NCBI RefSeq assembly: GCF_030035675.1
Contig: NC_084480.1
Coordinates: 116,127,738-116,191,737, forward strand
DNA from: Rhineura floridana
Lineage: Eukaryota; Chordata; Lepidosauria; Squamata; Rhineuridae
Reading direction: 5' to 3'
Length of the DNA stretch: 64,000 bases
Shown: positions 51,906 through 62,007 of the stretch, piece by piece
Position numbering within the stretch: position 1 is the stretch's first letter
Layout of the letters: each line of letters begins with the position of its first letter
Notes under the pieces: generated by a model
The model's database searches: none
What the model saw: only the letters and a program-made list of their open reading frames with translations
Told to the model about the DNA's origin: nothing
Position numbers and translations under genes: made by a program

Positions 51906-54314
51906 GACTTTCTCCTAGCACTTTCTTCATCCTTTTTGAAAAGAAGAATGCTCCAAAAGAGCATATAGTTATGGACTACACCTGCACATTGCAACATAGA
52001 AGAGACTTGGGAGTCACAAGCTCTCTATTATGGCAGCTGCATCATTCCTTTGGCATTTGGAATGCTGTGTGGCACTCTGGCTGGCAGCTTCCTGATACTT
52101 AACAATGTAGTCTTGACATTGGTATTGAGCACATGTGTATGCTACTTCTGAGTAGAGAACTGGGCCAACTGATGTCTCCAGGCTCACTCTCAGTTTGGAA
52201 CTCATAGGAAAAGCAGCTGGCAGCAGCTGTTAAGCAAATATGTCCCTGGAGACAGAAGGAGGGTCTTATATAGAAATGAACAGGGAATATGCTTTTATTT
52301 TTCAGTATCAACAATAAAGGATCTAGTTGTTGCACTACACAAATGGCTAGTGTTTTGGTGCCATTCTGTCATCAGTTACAAAATCCCACTTTTGACCAAG
52401 CTTGTCAGTAAATAGCTGCCAGACTGTAGCCATTGTAGCCAGCAGAGTAGCTAATAACAATGTGACTCTGGTTGGCCCATCTAGAAAGAAACAAACAAGT
52501 AAACAAACAAACCAGAAATGCCCCAGGAGTTCCTTCTCCCCAAATCCAGAAATGTTAACAGCAACATTTTTTTTTGTTTTCAGTAAGATTTGACACTTGT
52601 AAGTCATGAGCCAAAGAAAGGAAGGATAATGATTCTTCCATTTTCAATGCATAACAATGCAGCAATCTTAGACCAGAATCTGAAAACTGAGATCACACTT
52701 TATTAAAAATACAATTAAAGTGTTGTGGACACCTATGACCAGATGGTCATTGTCTGCTTTAATGCCTTTTTGTTTACAAACTGAATGACGCGTGATGGTA
52801 TGAACATTCCAAAAGAATCTCTTCCTGGTAGACCTGGATCTAGAATTGATCTAATCCTAGGCTGAATCTAGAAACATAGCCCACTTACCTAGTGGTTGCG
52901 AAAGGCAGCCTCCAAACTGATAGGGCCTGCTGCTGTTGACACCAGGAAAAGAGGCAGGTGTCATCCCTGTGGTCAACATGACAGAAAACTAGAGCAACTA
53001 TGTGCTTTATGTAACTGCTTTGTCTGCCTGACTCAAGCAACTATGAAGTGTAGTGAGCGTGCACAGGATGCTCAAGTAGTGTGTGCTATGGCTGCAAGAT
53101 CTGGGAGAGTTGTTATTATTGTTAAAGGTAATTCACAGCTAATGATAATTGCATGTTATATTTATGTATGCTATAATGATCCCATATATATGTGTTGATG
53201 GTGCAATATTTTGCTTTATGTTTAAAAAATGTGGACTCCAGTAGACCATATTTGTAGGTTTGTCATTTACATTGTGGGATATTGTTAACCCTGACAACTT
53301 ATGTGCAGCTATATCATTTCACTGGAAAAGGAATGGTCTCAATGAAAGCATGATTAACATTTGGTTAACTTGCAAATGGTGCTGTGCTTAATATCTTCCA
53401 CAAGGTATTTTATTTGAATGGCTTTCTTTGACCCCCAAACCAGAGAGATAACAGTCAATTTTTCTATCTGTGTTAGATATGCAAAGCAAAGCTAAGCAAT
53501 GAGATCAGTGGGACTTGAAAGTGCCAGAGTTCTGAAAAATTGTGCCGTGTGAATGTTTGGCAACATAGGGTTCTCCATTCTGCTTGCCTCTTTGCTACCT
53601 AACTGCAATCTCTCAACAGCTGCATTTTTTCCTTTTCCACTCTCTAGAAACTTCCAAAAAACCCCCCTAGGGATCCCTAAGTCCTAGGGATCAGAGCTAT
53701 GCATATCAGTGTTCTCAGGAAGACCACACCAGAGTACATTCTCCTGCATACATCTCTCATTATACTTGATAATCTGCCTTTTCTTTTTAACTGATGCCAG
53801 TGTTGGCAGGCTCACAGCAGAAAGTGTCTCTTAAACCACAGCAGTAGCCCTGCCAAGGTGGCTGAAGCATAAACTATTAGGACCACCTGTAATGGCGAGT
53901 GTTTCTCATTTACCCAAATTATTTGCTGACAAGACCACCTGCAAGACAAGGATCAATTGGTGCCAGATGTTGGGGGGCTGCTTCTGATCTGACCCAAGGC
54001 AGTATTTGTTTATTACATTGTTGTGGATGCTGCTGGACAGCCATCAAGTGGTAGCAGCTTTTGTCATTGCCATGTTGCCTCAGATGAGATCTGACTGAGG
54101 CACATAATCAGAGAAGGAAGCTGAGGAGATACAACACCTCACAGGGATGGAGTGTTGTGATTCAGTCTGGATGTTTCTCCCGTTTAACGCCAGTTCTCCT
54201 GTTCAAATTGTGTCTTCATTCTTCTGTATGATATCCTTGTTGTTTGTTTCTTATTCCATCTTATTCCTATGTAGGATATTAACACTTTAATCTGCTACGA
54301 AGAATGCTGAAATT
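51906..54314. other. No recognisable gene or repeat
   Basis: Unassigned AT-rich sequence. Frames of up to 100 codons (for example 52896-53198) show no domain I recognise. Confidence 0.4.
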
Positions 54315-54490
54315 TAAGAAGATGAGAATAGTCCTGCTGGATCAGTCCAAAGTCCCATCTAGCCCTGCATCCTGTTCTTACAGTGGTCAACTAGATGCCT
54401 ATAGGAAGCTCACAAGTGGGACTGAGTGCAACAACACTCTTGCCACTTGTGATTCCCAACAACTGACATTCAGAGACATAGCCATTGAAT
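54315..54490 (-). mobile_element. CR1 LINE 3' end fragment, old
   Basis: On the plus strand TAGTCCTGCTGGATCAGTCC, then CCCATCTAGCCCTGCATCCT and TTACAGTGGTCAACTAGATG, parallels the inverted CR1 3' end at 19625-19790 with moderate divergence. Confidence 0.85.
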
Positions 54491-54669
54491 TTGCCATTGA
54501 AAAGGAAAAAAGATTGGCCCCAAAGTTCTCAGCTAAGGCCTTTGGGTTCAGATTTTGAGGGGCTGGTGTTTTAAGGAGGTAGTATTTTTCCCATGTTGAT
54601 TTTATCTGTGTTATATATTTTCACTATTACAGTATCTGCGCCTCACCCCTTACCGATAGTTTTGCTGTG

Positions 54670-54775
54670 TATAGTGCAATCCTATACATGTCAACTCCCA
54701 AGTCAGTCCCACAGAGTTCAATGAGGTTTATTCCCAGGTTAAGCGGGTATACGACTGCAGCCTAAGCTACCCATT
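54670..54775. repeat. Foldback element, ACTTCTGAGTAGACAT family
   Basis: AGTGCAATCCTATACATGTC, AGTCAGTCCCACAGAGTTCA and ATGAGGTTTATTCCCAGG form the same imperfect inverted pattern as 24470-24590 and 32490-32645. Confidence 0.58.
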
Positions 54776-56171
54776 TCTAGTTAATGTATGAGTCTGCATG
54801 AGCAGCACTAGCTGCAGCCCAGCATGGAGATTCTCTCTTCTTCTATTCTGCAGGGTGCCCCCTGCTGGACTGTGCTGTGATGATGCTGAGTTGCATTCCC
54901 CAAACACAAGCATTCAGTGTTCATATATCATATAGGTTGAGTCTGAGTCAGTCACTGCTAGCACACGCATTCCAGAACTAGCAGAGAATGTACAAAGTAG
55001 GGGGCATTTTGGTTGAAGAGGAAGGTGTCAGGGATGTGTTCCCCCCCTTATCTCTGCCCCTAAAGGTCTGAGAGATGATAACTGACTTGATATCTGAGTA
55101 GGGATTAAGTGTATGATAGAATAAACACATGTTTCTTATTGTATTATGTTGAACTGTATTTTAAGAAGATTGCCATAGAAACAAAGTAAATATTATGAAT
55201 TATTTTTCTGGTACAATATAATTGAAAGTTTGGTAATTTCTCGTAATATTTGGATTCGTGAGCAGTATTTTCTCAACTCCCCTTCCTGGCCACACTGAAA
55301 AAAAAGGAGGGATTATATACTGACTTGAATTCCTGTTTTGGAGTTACAAGTTTTGAATTAAAAGTTTTGCAGCAAGCCCCTTCCCTTCAGGAAAATTCTG
55401 TGTGCACAACCCATTTTACCATACAGAGAATGGTATTAAAACTTTGGCATTGTATTAGAATTATTAACATGTTACTGCAACTTTAAAAAACCTAGAGAGG
55501 AAATGAGCTTCTAAAAAGGGATTGAAAGGCAAACTTCATTTTAGTTTTGTGACTGGAAGCCAGTTCAGGCATTTGCTAAGCTGTAGTGAATTTTTTTTGG
55601 GGGGGGGAAACTATCCCTAAAGTAAGGCCTGGTTTGCACACCCAGAAGACTGAAATAGAATCTTGATGTGGTACAGCCCATCCTATTACCTTAGGACTTT
55701 CCCACCTCACTTTGCCCAGTTGTTTGTCACTTATCTGTACACAAAGGGAACAGTGAAACAGTGAAAAAGGTCCTGTGGTTTAAATGGGACAAAGTGTGAC
55801 AAGACAGAGGGGAAGGGTTTTAAAAGGCCTTCAAAATCCTGGGGGAATATAGCAATCAGCTCTTTCAGAGAAGCTGACACACCATAGTAGATGGGTGAGA
55901 GGGTTGGTCAAATAGGATAGCTTTTTTGGAATAGGTTTCTTGTCCTCACATTTGTTAATCGAGGTGGGGTGGGGGGAGCCACAGGCTACCAGCCACCATT
56001 AGCTTACTATTCCTTTTTGAGGGGCACCTTATCTTGAGGACAGTATCGATTAATGTCATCCATAGGTGTAAAATGACTGGACTTCCTTTATGCATGTTCT
56101 ATAGGCAAATGGATATGACACAGACTCTGTATATGTGCTGTTTGCAGGTCTTGTTAGTTCTTTTTTCAACT
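54776..56171. other. No recognisable gene or repeat
   Basis: Unassigned sequence; nothing supported. Confidence 0.4.
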
Positions 56172-56486
56172 CTATGTATACATTATTATTATTGTTAATT
56201 ATTATTAATTATTAGTAACTTTTTCCAAACTGAAAACTCAAAGAGACTTACAACATTGAAAATAGATGTAAAAACAAGAATAAAAACATTGTAAAATACT
56301 GAGGCTGCATAAAAACAAAATCCACATTCTCCCCACCTGACTAAAGACAAACAGAAAATTCAACACTAAAGGCCTGGGTGAATAAAACTATTTTTTACCT
56401 GATGCCTAAAGACAGACAGTGATGGCATCAGCCATGCCTCCCTGGGGAGGGCATTCCACAGCTGAGGGGCCATCACTGATGAGCCT
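56172..56486 (-). mobile_element. L2 LINE 3' end, old
   Basis: AT-rich tail, then GGCCTGGGTGAATAAAACTA and GGGAGGGCATTCCACAGCTG, then AGGGGCCATCACTGATGAGC. This corresponds to the inverted end of the L2 ORF at 62240-62350 (CCTGGGAGAATAAAAAGG ... CAATTCGGGGGCCACCACCG). It abuts the truncated left edge of the gypsy element. Confidence 0.8.
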
Positions 56487-59400
56487 GTAATTGTGAGCAG
56501 ACGTGTGATGGGATCACAGGGCCATATTTATGTGGTGACAAGGCAACAGCTTGGCAAAGCTGCAGAAGCCATTTTGCCTGACGCTGAACAGAATAGGGTG
56601 GAGCCTGTAACTGAGCCTGAGGTCGTCATAGCAACCCCTAGTGTGCCTGGAGAGAATGAAACATTGTTGCCAGTACTGAACTTGCTAGCTGCTGGAGAGG
56701 CACAGGAGTTCAGAGATGAGTTGAAAGAAAATTTCAGCTTGAAAGCCATAAAGGAGCAAGCCCTACCACGAGTCCCTTTTACAGAGAGCCTGAGGGATCA
56801 AACAGTGTGGGAAAATGGGGTGCTATATAGAATGTGGCTGCCAAAAGAGAGATATAAACTGTGCACCAGTCAAACAGTTAATAGCACCGAGCAACTACAG
56901 CTCTAGGTTGCTAGTAAAGGCACATGATATACCTTGCTCAGGACACCTAGTTATAAAAAAGACAAAAAAGAGACTAAGTGCGCATTATTATTGGCCGAAT
57001 ATTGCCAAAGATGTCAACCAGTACTGTATCATGCCCAGTGTGCCAAAGAGTGGGTAAAAGTGGAGTGAAAACAAAGGCTCCATTGAAACCCCTTCCTCTA
57101 ATAGGACAACCGTTTTACAGAGTGGGGATTGACATAGTGGGTCCTTTCGCCATACCCTCAAGACATGGCCAGAGGTACATCTTAGTGGTGGTAGACTATG
57201 CCACAAGGTACCCGGATGCTGAGGTGTTGAGATCAGAAGCTCCTCTGGTGGCAGAAGCCTTACTGAAGAATTTTATGAGGCTGGGTTTACCCCATGAAGT
57301 TTTGACAGATCAAGGTAGTGTATTTATGGGGGAAGCTATGCAGTGCATATGGAAGTGCTGTGGATTGAAGCATCTAAAAACAACCACTTATCATCCAGCT
57401 ACCAATGGGTTAACTGAAAGATTTAACGGGGTGCTGAAAGGGATGCTAAAAATCTATCTACAGGATCATACACAGGATTGGGATGCTTGGGGTGTTTCTT
57501 GTTAGCTTACCGGGAGGCGCCGCAAGAATCAACTGGGTTTTCACCTTTTGAATTAATGTATGCAAGGAAAGTTAGGGGTCCTTTAGACTTGTTACGGAAT
57601 TCTTGGGAAGGGTCCTTGGTGGAATATAAAATGTCCGTGGTAGATTATGTGATGGACTTCCGTAATAAATTAGAATCCATGATGAAAGTGGTACAAGAAA
57701 ATATGAGCCAAACTCAACAAAAACAGAGCTAGTGATATGACAGGACAGCAAGACAGCATGCCTATGAAGTCGGGGATATGGTCATGGCATTTATTCCCAT
57801 AAAACATCACAAGTTACAAGCCAGCTGGGAGGGACCATTTGTTATTAGAGAAAAATTAGACACCTTGTGTTACGTTAGAACATCAGAGAAACGGGAAAAC
57901 ACAAAGTGGTACATGTGAACATGTTAAAGCCCTATCGCACCAGAGATGCAAGAGTTTTACAAGTCACCTTGTTTCCTGAAGGGAGTGGCCCTGACTTGCT
58001 GGATTTGGTGCAAGAGAGCAAGACAGAGGGAGGTTTAGATCAGCTGGAGTGGTCAGAGCAGGTGGATGATCAGGTCAAAGAGGAAATCCTGAGAGTCTTG
58101 AGTAAGCATGGGGAATCTTTGATAATAGACCTGGTAGAACTAGTGTTGTGAAACACTCTATAGACACTGGCAATCACCCTCCAATAGGTCTACCCCCTAT
58201 TGTGTGAATGGAAGAGTGCTTGAAGAGATCAGAAAGGAAGTGAAGGAAATGTTAGAGCTGGGTGTGATACATGAATCAATTAGTCCCTGGTCATCTAGAA
58301 TAGTGTTGGTACCCAAAAAGGATGGAACAATCTGATTTTGTATCGACTTCAGAGCTATAAATAAAATTACAGTTCCGGATGCGTATCCCATGCCAAGGGT
58401 AGACTCTATGCTGGCACTATTGGGTGCAGCCAAAATAATTTCCACGATAGAGCTGTGTAAAGGGTTTTGGCAAATGGAGTTGGATGAGCAGTCCCGTAGC
58501 AAAACTGCATTTAACACACCTGATGGACTGTACGAATTCAGTTCTCCCATTTGGGCTTAGGAATTCACCGACATCCTTCCAAAGTCTGATCAATACCATC
58601 CTAAGAGGCATGTCAGACTTCACTATAGCTTATATTGACGATAAGGCTATCTTTAGCAAGTCGGTGCCAGAGCATTTACAACACTTAACATCAGTGTTAG
58701 AGGCATTTTAAAAGGCTGGAATGACCATTAAAGTTAAAAAGTGCCAATGTGGGTTACCCGAGATAACATTCCTAGGTCATAAAGTGGGAAGCGGCAAAAT
58801 AACCCCCTTATGGAGTATAGTGGAGGCTATATCGTCTTGGCCTGTTCCACTGAACAAAAAGCAAGTGAGCGCATTCCTGGGTATGGCAGGGTTCTATAGA
58901 AGATTTATCAAGGGGGTTGGGGAAATGGCTACCCCACTGCATGAACTAACTAAAAAGAAACTACTGGAAAGACTTGAGTGGAGTGAAAGGTGCCAAAAAG
59001 CTTTTGACCAGTTAAAGCAGGCACTATGTCAGAGTCCAGTGTCAATAGCTCCGGACTATGAGCAGCCTTTCATCGTGGCCACTGACACTTCTGACCTGGG
59101 TCTCGGAGTTGTGCTCATGCAGAAAAGGGAAGGCATCAACCATCCTATTGCCTTCCTGAGCAGAAAGCTGACTATGAGAGAGAGAAATTACTCGTCAGTG
59201 CAAAAGGAATGCTTGACTGTTGTGTGGGCCCTGAGTAAACTGCGTTCCTACATGTGGGGAAGATTTACCGTAGTCACCGATCATCATGTGCTGATGTGGC
59301 TGGACTCGATACAGAACAGTAACACCATGCTCCAAAGACGGTCATGGGTGCTGCAGGAATATCTAGTGGACTTTGTACATATTAAAGGAACGGACAATGT

Positions 59401-59741
59401 GATTGCGGATGGACGTTCCAGACATGTTCCAGAGACTTCAATCACCTGACCAGGAAGTTGGACTGGATGGACACTCTCCTCTTGAGTGATACGAACTCTG
59501 TTGTAACGTGACGTATTATTTTTGGGCACAAGAAGAATACTATACTTTTGTTAAAGGGGGGAAATTGAGCTGCCTCTGTAATTGTTGTACAGTAATTATG
59601 GTAAGTGCGGGTTTTGTAGTGTAAATGTGGTAAGTAGAGTGAGTGAGAGGGGGAGTACATGGGTTGGAATGTTGAAGAATGCTGAGTTGTGATTGGCTGA
59701 ACGTCTGGGTGGTTGATGGTATAAATCAGGAGTTTTGGAGT

Positions 59742-60822
59742 GCGTTTCCAGCAATATGCTGATGATACGCAGCTCTACTACTCCTTTTCATCTTCGTCAG
59801 GTGAGGCTGTTGATGTACTAGACCGCTGCCTGGCCGCGATAATGGGCTGGATGAGAGCTAATAAACTGAAACTCAATCCTAACAAGACTGAGATGCTGTT
59901 GGTGGGAGGGCCCTCTGCCCAGATGGTTGACGTTCGACCTGCCCTAGATGGGGTTACACTTCCCCTAAAGGAGCAGGTACATAGTTTGGGGGTCTTATTA
60001 GATCCGCTCCTGTCACTTGAGGCTCAGGTAGCCTCGGTGGCATGGAATGCATTCTACCAGCTTCGGCTGGTAGCCCAGCTACGACCCTATCTGGACAGGG
60101 AGAATCTCGCCTCAGTTATCCATGCTATGGTAACCTCTAGATTGGACTACTGTAATGCACTCTACGTGGGGCTACCTGTGAAGACGGTTCGGAAACTTCA
60201 GCTAGTGCAAAATGCTGCGGCCAGAGTTCTCACTGGGACAAAGAAATTTGACCATATAACACCTGTCCTGGCGCAGCTGCACTGGCTACCGATATGTTTC
60301 CGGGCCAGATTCAAAGTGTTGGTTCTTACCTATAAAGCCCTAAACGGCATCGGACCGCAATACCTGGTGGAACGCCTCTCTCGCTATGTACCTACCCGTT
60401 CACTACGCTCGACGTCGAAGGCCCTTCTCCAGGTCCCAACTCATAAAGAGGCCCGGAGATCAACAACTAGATCTAGGGCCTTCTCAGTGGTGGCCCCCGA
60501 ACTATGGAATGCCCTCCCAGACGAGATATGCCTGGCGCCTTCTCTGTTATCTTTTCGGCGCCAGGTAAAAACCTACCTTTTTGCCCAGGCATTTTAAACA
60601 TTTTAAATTTAATATTTTAAACCTAATATGGATCTTAATTTGTGAACTCAATGGCAACTCTATTTCAGATTTTTATCATGTTTAATGTTTTTATAATTGT
60701 ATTATATTTTTTCACACTTGCTCATATTTTAATTGTGATTTTGTTTGTTGTGCACCGCCCTGGGAGCTTTCTGCTATAGGGCAGTCTAAAAATGTAATTA
60801 AATAAATAAATAAATAAATAAT
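59742..60822 (+). mobile_element. L2 LINE, 5'-truncated, young, inside the LTR
   Basis: It begins at the polymerase motif region (TTTCCAGCAATATGCTGATG) and ends TTGTGCACCGCCCTGGGAGC, then TATAGGGCAGTCTAAAAATG and (AAAT)n. The LTR sequence continues on both sides, which defines the insertion. Confidence 0.92.
59746..60597 (+). CDS. L2 ORF2 C-terminal part, uninterrupted
   Basis: The open frame begins inside the element at FQQYADDTQLYYSF, so the catalytic YADD pair is the first thing kept. It continues through MRANKLKLNPNKTEMLLVGG, LGVLLDPLLSLEAQVASVAW, LDYCNALYVGLPVKTVRKLQ, HWLPICFRARFKVLVLTYKA, SRAFSVVAPELWNALPDE and FRRQVKTYLFAQAF to a normal stop. Most of the polymerase and all of the endonuclease are lost by 5' truncation, so it cannot work alone. 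Absence of any stop over 284 codons and closeness to the 62 kb copy indicate recent insertion. Confidence 0.88.
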   Translation, partial: FQQYADDTQLYYSFSSSSGEAVDVLDRCLAAIMGWMRANKLKLNPNKTEMLLVGGPSAQMVDVRPALDGVTLPLKEQVHSLGVLLDPLLSLEAQVASVAWNAFYQLRLVAQLRPYLDRENLASVIHAMVTSRLDYCNALYVGLPVKTVRKLQLVQNAAARVLTGTKKFDHITPVLAQLHWLPICFRARFKVLVLTYKALNGIGPQYLVERLSRYVPTRSLRSTSKALLQVPTHKEARRSTTRSRAFSVVAPELWNALPDEICLAPSLLSFRRQVKTYLFAQAF

Positions 60823-61061
60823 GAGAGAATGACAGTTGGAGAGGGTTGGTTAGTTGGTGGTGGTTTTGGGTTTTGGAGAGATGGATTTGTGTTTAGGCAG
60901 GTAGTGAAGTAGGTTTTAGGATTAAGATAGATAAAGAGAAAACTATTATATGTAAGCACACACATGTTGACTGAACTTAAAATAATCTTGTTTATTCCTT
61001 GTGTTAATAAATAAATAGTTTCGGTTTAACAACACGCCTGATCCCGGGCTGGGATATTACA

Positions 61062-61676
61062 GACCAGAAGGGTGGGCAGAGCAGTACCAAAGCTGGGAAC
61101 AGTATCAATGGTGGCAGCGGTGAAGGGACAGTGTAACAGCAGCAGGTATCCAAAGCAACCCAGGGCTGTAATCTTTAAAGGCAGAAAGATACAGGGGGGA
61201 TGTGGCCTGTAAGTGCACCCAGACACTACGTAGCAATCTGTGGAGGAGACTAAGGCACAGTCTCAGGGCAGTATTGCATTACAGAGTGTCAGGTGGTGAT
61301 GCCTAGTAGTAGGATCATGAGAGACCTATGCTGGGGCCAGTGTGAGAGATCCATTATGAAACCAGACCCAGAGTAGGGGTCTGACAGTGTGTTCTTGTGT
61401 TGCCACCTTCTGCACCTCTCTCAAAGGGGGCACATGAAGAAGGGCCTCTGATTTAGAGTTGCCATATTCCAGTTCCACAAATCTGGGCAGGCTAATTTGC
61501 ATATTATGCAATTATGTAAATTAAGTATATTAATGGTTGCATTGTCCAGTTGTTTTGTTTTTGTGCCTAGTAATTACCACCCAAAACTGGGGGAGGATAT
61601 GATGAATCTTTTTTTTAAAAAAAAATCTTACCTTTTCAGCCTTAAATGCTTAGACTTTCATTTCTAATACTCTGGA
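61062..61676. other. Unassigned; possible LTR-element leader at its left end
   Basis: Near 61107-61122 the sequence CAATGGTGGCAGCGGTGAAG resembles the primer-binding region that follows 5' LTRs in vertebrate gypsy elements. No coding part follows that I can recognise. Confidence 0.3.
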
Positions 61677-61855
61677 ATATTTATTTATTAAGAGGATTTA
61701 TATCCTGTCCTTCTACTGTTAAAAACAAGTCAAAATTCAGATAATAATTTTAGATTTTAATATGTTTTTAACCCTTTTTTTTAAACAAAGTTGTTTTTAA
61801 AGCTTTTTTAAAAATGTTTTTAACGTTTTGTTTTAATGTATTTTAATTAAATTAA
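61677..61855. mobile_element. L2 LINE tail and UTR scraps
   Basis: TATTTATTTATTAAGAGGAT, then TTATATCCTGTCCTTCTACT, resembles an inverted L2 tail. From about 61755 the TTTTTAAAGCTTTTTTAAAA-type UTR reads in the plus direction. Probably two small pieces. Confidence 0.42.
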
Positions 61856-62007
61856 ATCTGCACTTCTCTGAATGTTGCTGTATCGTTCTTCAGCCAAATA
61901 ACATATACAAAAATGTGTATATCTGAACCAGAGATCTGAAAAATGAGAAACTGAGAGAAATGGAAATTGGTAGATTTGTCCTTTCCTATCTGAATGCTTT
62001 GTTTTGT

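Larger units (their letters stand above)
56487..61061 (+). mobile_element. Ty3/gypsy-group LTR element with Gmr1-like domain order (fossil, broken)
   Basis: Parts on the plus strand, in order: a pre-integrase region (56487-57000), the integrase core (about 57110-57480; GIDIVGPF, LTDQGSVF and NGLTERFN visible), reverse transcriptase (about 58240-58730), RNase H (about 59030-59440; VATDTSDLGLGVVL, ADGRSRHVP) and a 3' LTR from about 59566. Integrase upstream of reverse transcriptase is the reverse of the usual Ty3/gypsy order and fits the Gmr1-like group. Gag and the 5' LTR are missing at an abrupt junction with an L2 remnant. Several breaks (at least five) interrupt the coding region, so it is inactive. 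It predates the L2 inserted in its LTR. Confidence 0.82.
59566..61061 (+). mobile_element. 3' LTR of the Gmr1-like element, split by an L2
   Basis: A polypurine tract (AAAGGGGGGAAAT, 59553-59565) precedes the LTR, which starts at about 59566 or, if the TGTAAT...ATTACA termini are true, at 59578. The left half has a TATA-like GGTATAAATC near 59720. The right half resumes at about 60823 and has AATAAATAG near 61009 and the end GGGATATTACA. Without the L2 the LTR would be about 0.4 kb. The exact right end (61061 or about 61108) is uncertain. Confidence 0.62.
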
